Positions 13,969 to 15,801 of a stretch of 15,801 nucleotides of DNA are shown here, in pieces (positions within the stretch are counted from its first letter, which is position 1; the number at the start of each line of letters is the position of its first letter). Under the pieces are notes generated by a model, which was not told the origin of the DNA, made no database searches, and saw only the letters and a list, made by a program, of their open reading frames with translations. The position numbers were made by a program, and so were the translations under genes. Source of the stretch: Eubacteriales Family XIII. Incertae Sedis bacterium (GTDB lineage Bacteria > Bacillota > Clostridia > Peptostreptococcales > Anaerovoracaceae); NCBI GenBank assembly GCA_031254995.1, contig JAIRTJ010000010.1, positions 1-15,801 of the forward strand. The letters are read 5' to 3'.

Positions 13969-14257
13969 AATCGAATAACGAGCCAAACCTGTGATTGAGA
14001 TTAGTAGGCTTGGAATCCTGATTTGCAGAGAGCCGCCGTCGGTGGGAGCGCGGTATGAGGGGCCGAGTCGAATGGACTTAGGAGGGCAGAACGAAAGGCG
14101 ATTCGCCGAGTAGAGTCTGACGGGATCTCCGCCCGTTATCAAGGGAGCGCGTATAAGGATGTACGCGGAATGAGCGGACGTTGATACGTCAAGCCGGGTG
14201 GTACCGCAGAAGTCGAGACTTTTGTCCCAGCATATTGTTGGAGCAGAAGTTTTTTTA
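13969..14257 (+). ncRNA. tryptophan-specific T-box riboswitch leader of trpB2
   Basis: A leader of about 290 bases shows all main T-box parts. Stem I has an AGUA motif (14003-14006), the AGAGAG element (14027-14032) and the specifier context CGAA-UGG-AC, with UGG (Trp) at 14073-14075. The stem base can form from GCC/CCT (13982-13990) with AGG/GGC (14080-14087). The T-box motif GGGTGGTACCGCAGA is at 14196-14210, followed by the terminator. A tryptophan codon upstream of a tryptophan synthase gene makes the assignment firm. Uncharged tRNA-Trp should switch on transcription. The UGGU variable base would form a U-G wobble with the G73 discriminator usual for bacterial tRNA-Trp. Confidence 0.93.
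14218..14257 (+). terminator. T-box-controlled intrinsic terminator upstream of trpB2
   Basis: CTTTTG (14219-14224) pairs with CAGAAG (14244-14249, one G-U pair). The helix continues inward with CCA/TGG, and seven T (14250-14256) follow directly. It lies immediately after the T-box antiterminator motif and should compete with it. Confidence 0.88.
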
Positions 14258-14300
14258 TTGTCCGGCGATCCTGAGAGATGTCGGGCGAGGAATGCACGGA

Positions 14301-14339
14301 GGGAATTTGCGGAGCGCGCAGCGTTCCTGCGGGATTCCC
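14301..14339 (+). other. hairpin in the trpB2 leader after the terminator
   Basis: GGGAAT (14301-14306) can pair with ATTCCC (14334-14339), with inner GC/GC and GGA/TCC pairs interrupted by bulges. It lies between the T-box terminator and the ribosome binding site (AAAGGAAGG) of trpB2. There is no T-run, so it is not a second terminator; any role would be in mRNA stability or translation. Confidence 0.35.
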
Positions 14340-14361
14340 GAGGTGAGAAAGGAAGGACAAA

Positions 14362-15738
14362 ATGAGCATTTCAAAAAACAACATCCCCCATCGCATCTAT
14401 CTCGAGGAGAGCCAAATACCGAAACAATGGTATAATATCCGGGCCGATATGAAGGATCGTCCGGATCCCTTGCTCAATCCGGGAACGGGCAAGCCCGTCA
14501 CCGAGGAGGAACTGTATCCCGTTTTCTGCAAAAAGCTCGCGCGACAGGAATTGGACGACAGTACCCGCTATTTCGATATACCGGAAGAGGTTCTCGACGT
14601 GTATCGCATTTACAGGCCGTCGCCCCTCTGCCGAGCGTATAATCTGGAAAAACAGTTGGGCACGCCCGCGAAGATCTATTACAAATTCGAGGGCAATAAC
14701 ACGTCGGGCAGCCACAAGCTCAATTCGGCCGTCGCTCAGGCATATTACGCGAAGGATGAGGGTTTGAAGGGGCTGACCACGGAGACGGGCGCGGGTCAAT
14801 GGGGGACGGCCATGGCCGAAGCCTCCTCGTATTTCGGCTTGGATCTCATCGTGTACATGGTCAAGGTTTCTTTCAATCAGAAGCCTTTCCGGAAGGCGAT
14901 CATGGAGACTTTCGACGCGAAGGTTCACGCGAGTCCGTCCGATACCACGAATTCCGGCCGCGCGATATTGGCCGAGGATCCGGGCAACAGCGGAAGTCTC
15001 GGCATTGCGATCTCCGAAGCAATCGAGGTTGCCGTGACCACCGAGGGATATAAATACGTCTTGGGATCCGTGCTCAATCAGGTATTGCTCCACCAGTCCG
15101 TCATCGGCCTGGAGTCAGCCGCCGCGATGGAACTCATAGACGAATATCCCGATATCGTCATCGGATGCGCCGGCGGCGGTTCCAATCTGGGCGGACTTGT
15201 CGCGCCCTTTATGCGAGACAAACTGACGGGGAAAGCAGACCCGCGCATCGTCGCCGTCGAACCGGCGTCTTGTCCGTCGTTCACGAGGGGCAAATACGCC
15301 TACGATTTCTGCGACGCGGCAAAGACGACGCCCTTGGCGAAGATGTACACCTTGGGCTGCGGATTCAAGCCCTCGGCAAATCATGCGGGAGGATTGCGGT
15401 ATCACGGCATGTCTCCCATATTGTCGAAGCTCTATCATGACGGATACATGGAAGCGAAATCCGCAGAGCAGACTCCCGTATTCGAAGCGGCGCAGTTTTT
15501 CGCGAAGCATGAGACCATCCTGCCCGCTCCTGAATCCGCTCACGCTATCCGCGTCGCGATGGACGAGGCTCTCGCGTGCAAGGAAAGCGGCGAGGCCAAG
15601 ACCATCCTGTTCGGGTTGACCGGCACCGGCTATTTCGATATGACGGCTTACAGCTCGTATTTGGACGGAACGATGTCCGATCATGTTCCTACCGATGCGG
15701 AATTAAAACCGGGATTTGACAGTCTGCCGCAATTGTAG
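14362..15738 (+). CDS. trpB: tryptophan synthase beta chain, TrpB2 type (TrpB-like PLP enzyme)
   Basis: This 458-residue PLP enzyme joins indole and L-serine to make tryptophan. Length and sequence match the longer TrpB2 group (about 430-460) rather than the approximately 400-residue TrpB1. The N-terminus is the TrpB2-type RIYLEESQIPKQWYNIRADM. The PLP lysine is Lys119 in NNTSGSHKLNSA, the catalytic Glu141 lies in ETGAGQWG, and the phosphate-binding loop GGGSN is at residues 271-275. The ATG is preceded by AAAGGAAGG. No trpA follows in the window, and TrpB2 proteins usually act without a tight TrpA partner, probably using free indole. Control by a tryptophan T-box supports a true role in tryptophan supply. 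Confidence 0.95.
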   Translation: MSISKNNIPHRIYLEESQIPKQWYNIRADMKDRPDPLLNPGTGKPVTEEELYPVFCKKLARQELDDSTRYFDIPEEVLDVYRIYRPSPLCRAYNLEKQLGTPAKIYYKFEGNNTSGSHKLNSAVAQAYYAKDEGLKGLTTETGAGQWGTAMAEASSYFGLDLIVYMVKVSFNQKPFRKAIMETFDAKVHASPSDTTNSGRAILAEDPGNSGSLGIAISEAIEVAVTTEGYKYVLGSVLNQVLLHQSVIGLESAAAMELIDEYPDIVIGCAGGGSNLGGLVAPFMRDKLTGKADPRIVAVEPASCPSFTRGKYAYDFCDAAKTTPLAKMYTLGCGFKPSANHAGGLRYHGMSPILSKLYHDGYMEAKSAEQTPVFEAAQFFAKHETILPAPESAHAIRVAMDEALACKESGEAKTILFGLTGTGYFDMTAYSSYLDGTMSDHVPTDAELKPGFDSLPQL

Positions 15739-15763
15739 AGTGCGGGAACAGCGCTTCGCGGCT

Positions 15764-15780
15764 CGCTCGATTGCCGAGCG
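15764..15780. other. perfect inverted repeat after trpB2
   Basis: CGCTCG (15764-15769) and CGAGCG (15775-15780) form a 6-base stem with a 5-base loop, 25 bases after the trpB2 stop. The bases that follow within the window are GC-rich with no T-run, so it is not a convincing intrinsic terminator as far as the window shows. No other feature is visible from 15739 to the end. Confidence 0.3.
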
Positions 15781-15801
15781 CGGCGACTCGGGACCGGCTC
15801 G

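Noticed and set aside
13501..13998. A 165-codon open frame on the + strand
   Set aside because: It is antisense to the leucine T-box leader and crosses both divergent promoters; composition is unlike the real proteins here.

Overview
The window looks like a chromosomal segment from an uncultured member of the Firmicutes, most likely a clostridial lineage. The evidence is two T-box tRNA-sensing leaders, a Rex repressor, a DUF951 protein, an Asp23-type domain, strong AGGAGG ribosome binding sites, TTGACA/TATAAT-type promoters and a sigma-54 activator with a TyrR-like helix-turn-helix. Codon third positions favour G and C, so the genome is moderately GC-rich. No transposon, prophage, CRISPR array, tRNA or rRNA gene was seen.

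Left part (1-5349, mostly + strand): the 3' end of a sigma-54-dependent activator; acpP (acyl carrier protein) with a textbook promoter whose -35 box contains the activator's stop codon; rex (NADH/NAD+-sensing repressor); a small 2[4Fe-4S] ferredoxin on the - strand; an unusual P-loop ATPase fused to an Asp23-like domain; an OGG1-type 8-oxoguanine DNA glycosylase; serS; and a tiny DUF951 protein whose ATG directly follows the serS stop.

Middle part (5410-13800, all - strand): one long collinear gene run, leuA-leuC-leuD-leuB-ridA-hisC-murJ. It lies behind a strong promoter and a leucine T-box leader with specifier CUC. LeuA, LeuCD and LeuB convert 2-ketoisovalerate and acetyl-CoA to 2-ketoisocaproate. 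RidA clears reactive enamine/imine by-products of PLP enzymes. HisC is an aminotransferase. MurJ, the lipid II flippase, ends the run. Tight spacing (17-nt leuC/leuD overlap, a leuD stop/leuB start sharing GTGA, short gaps elsewhere) suggests co-transcription and translational coupling.

Right part (13800-15801, + strand): a second T-box leader with specifier UGG (Trp) fires divergently from the leucine leader. It controls a lone type-2 tryptophan synthase beta chain (TrpB2). The roughly 170 bases between the two promoters hold four six-base A-tracts.

I did not find a clear undescribed defence or mobile system. The observations most worth following up are the P-loop/Asp23 fusion, the back-to-back Leu and Trp T-boxes, the extended LeuC overlapping leuD, the palindrome on the acpP -35 box, and murJ as the last gene of a leucine operon.
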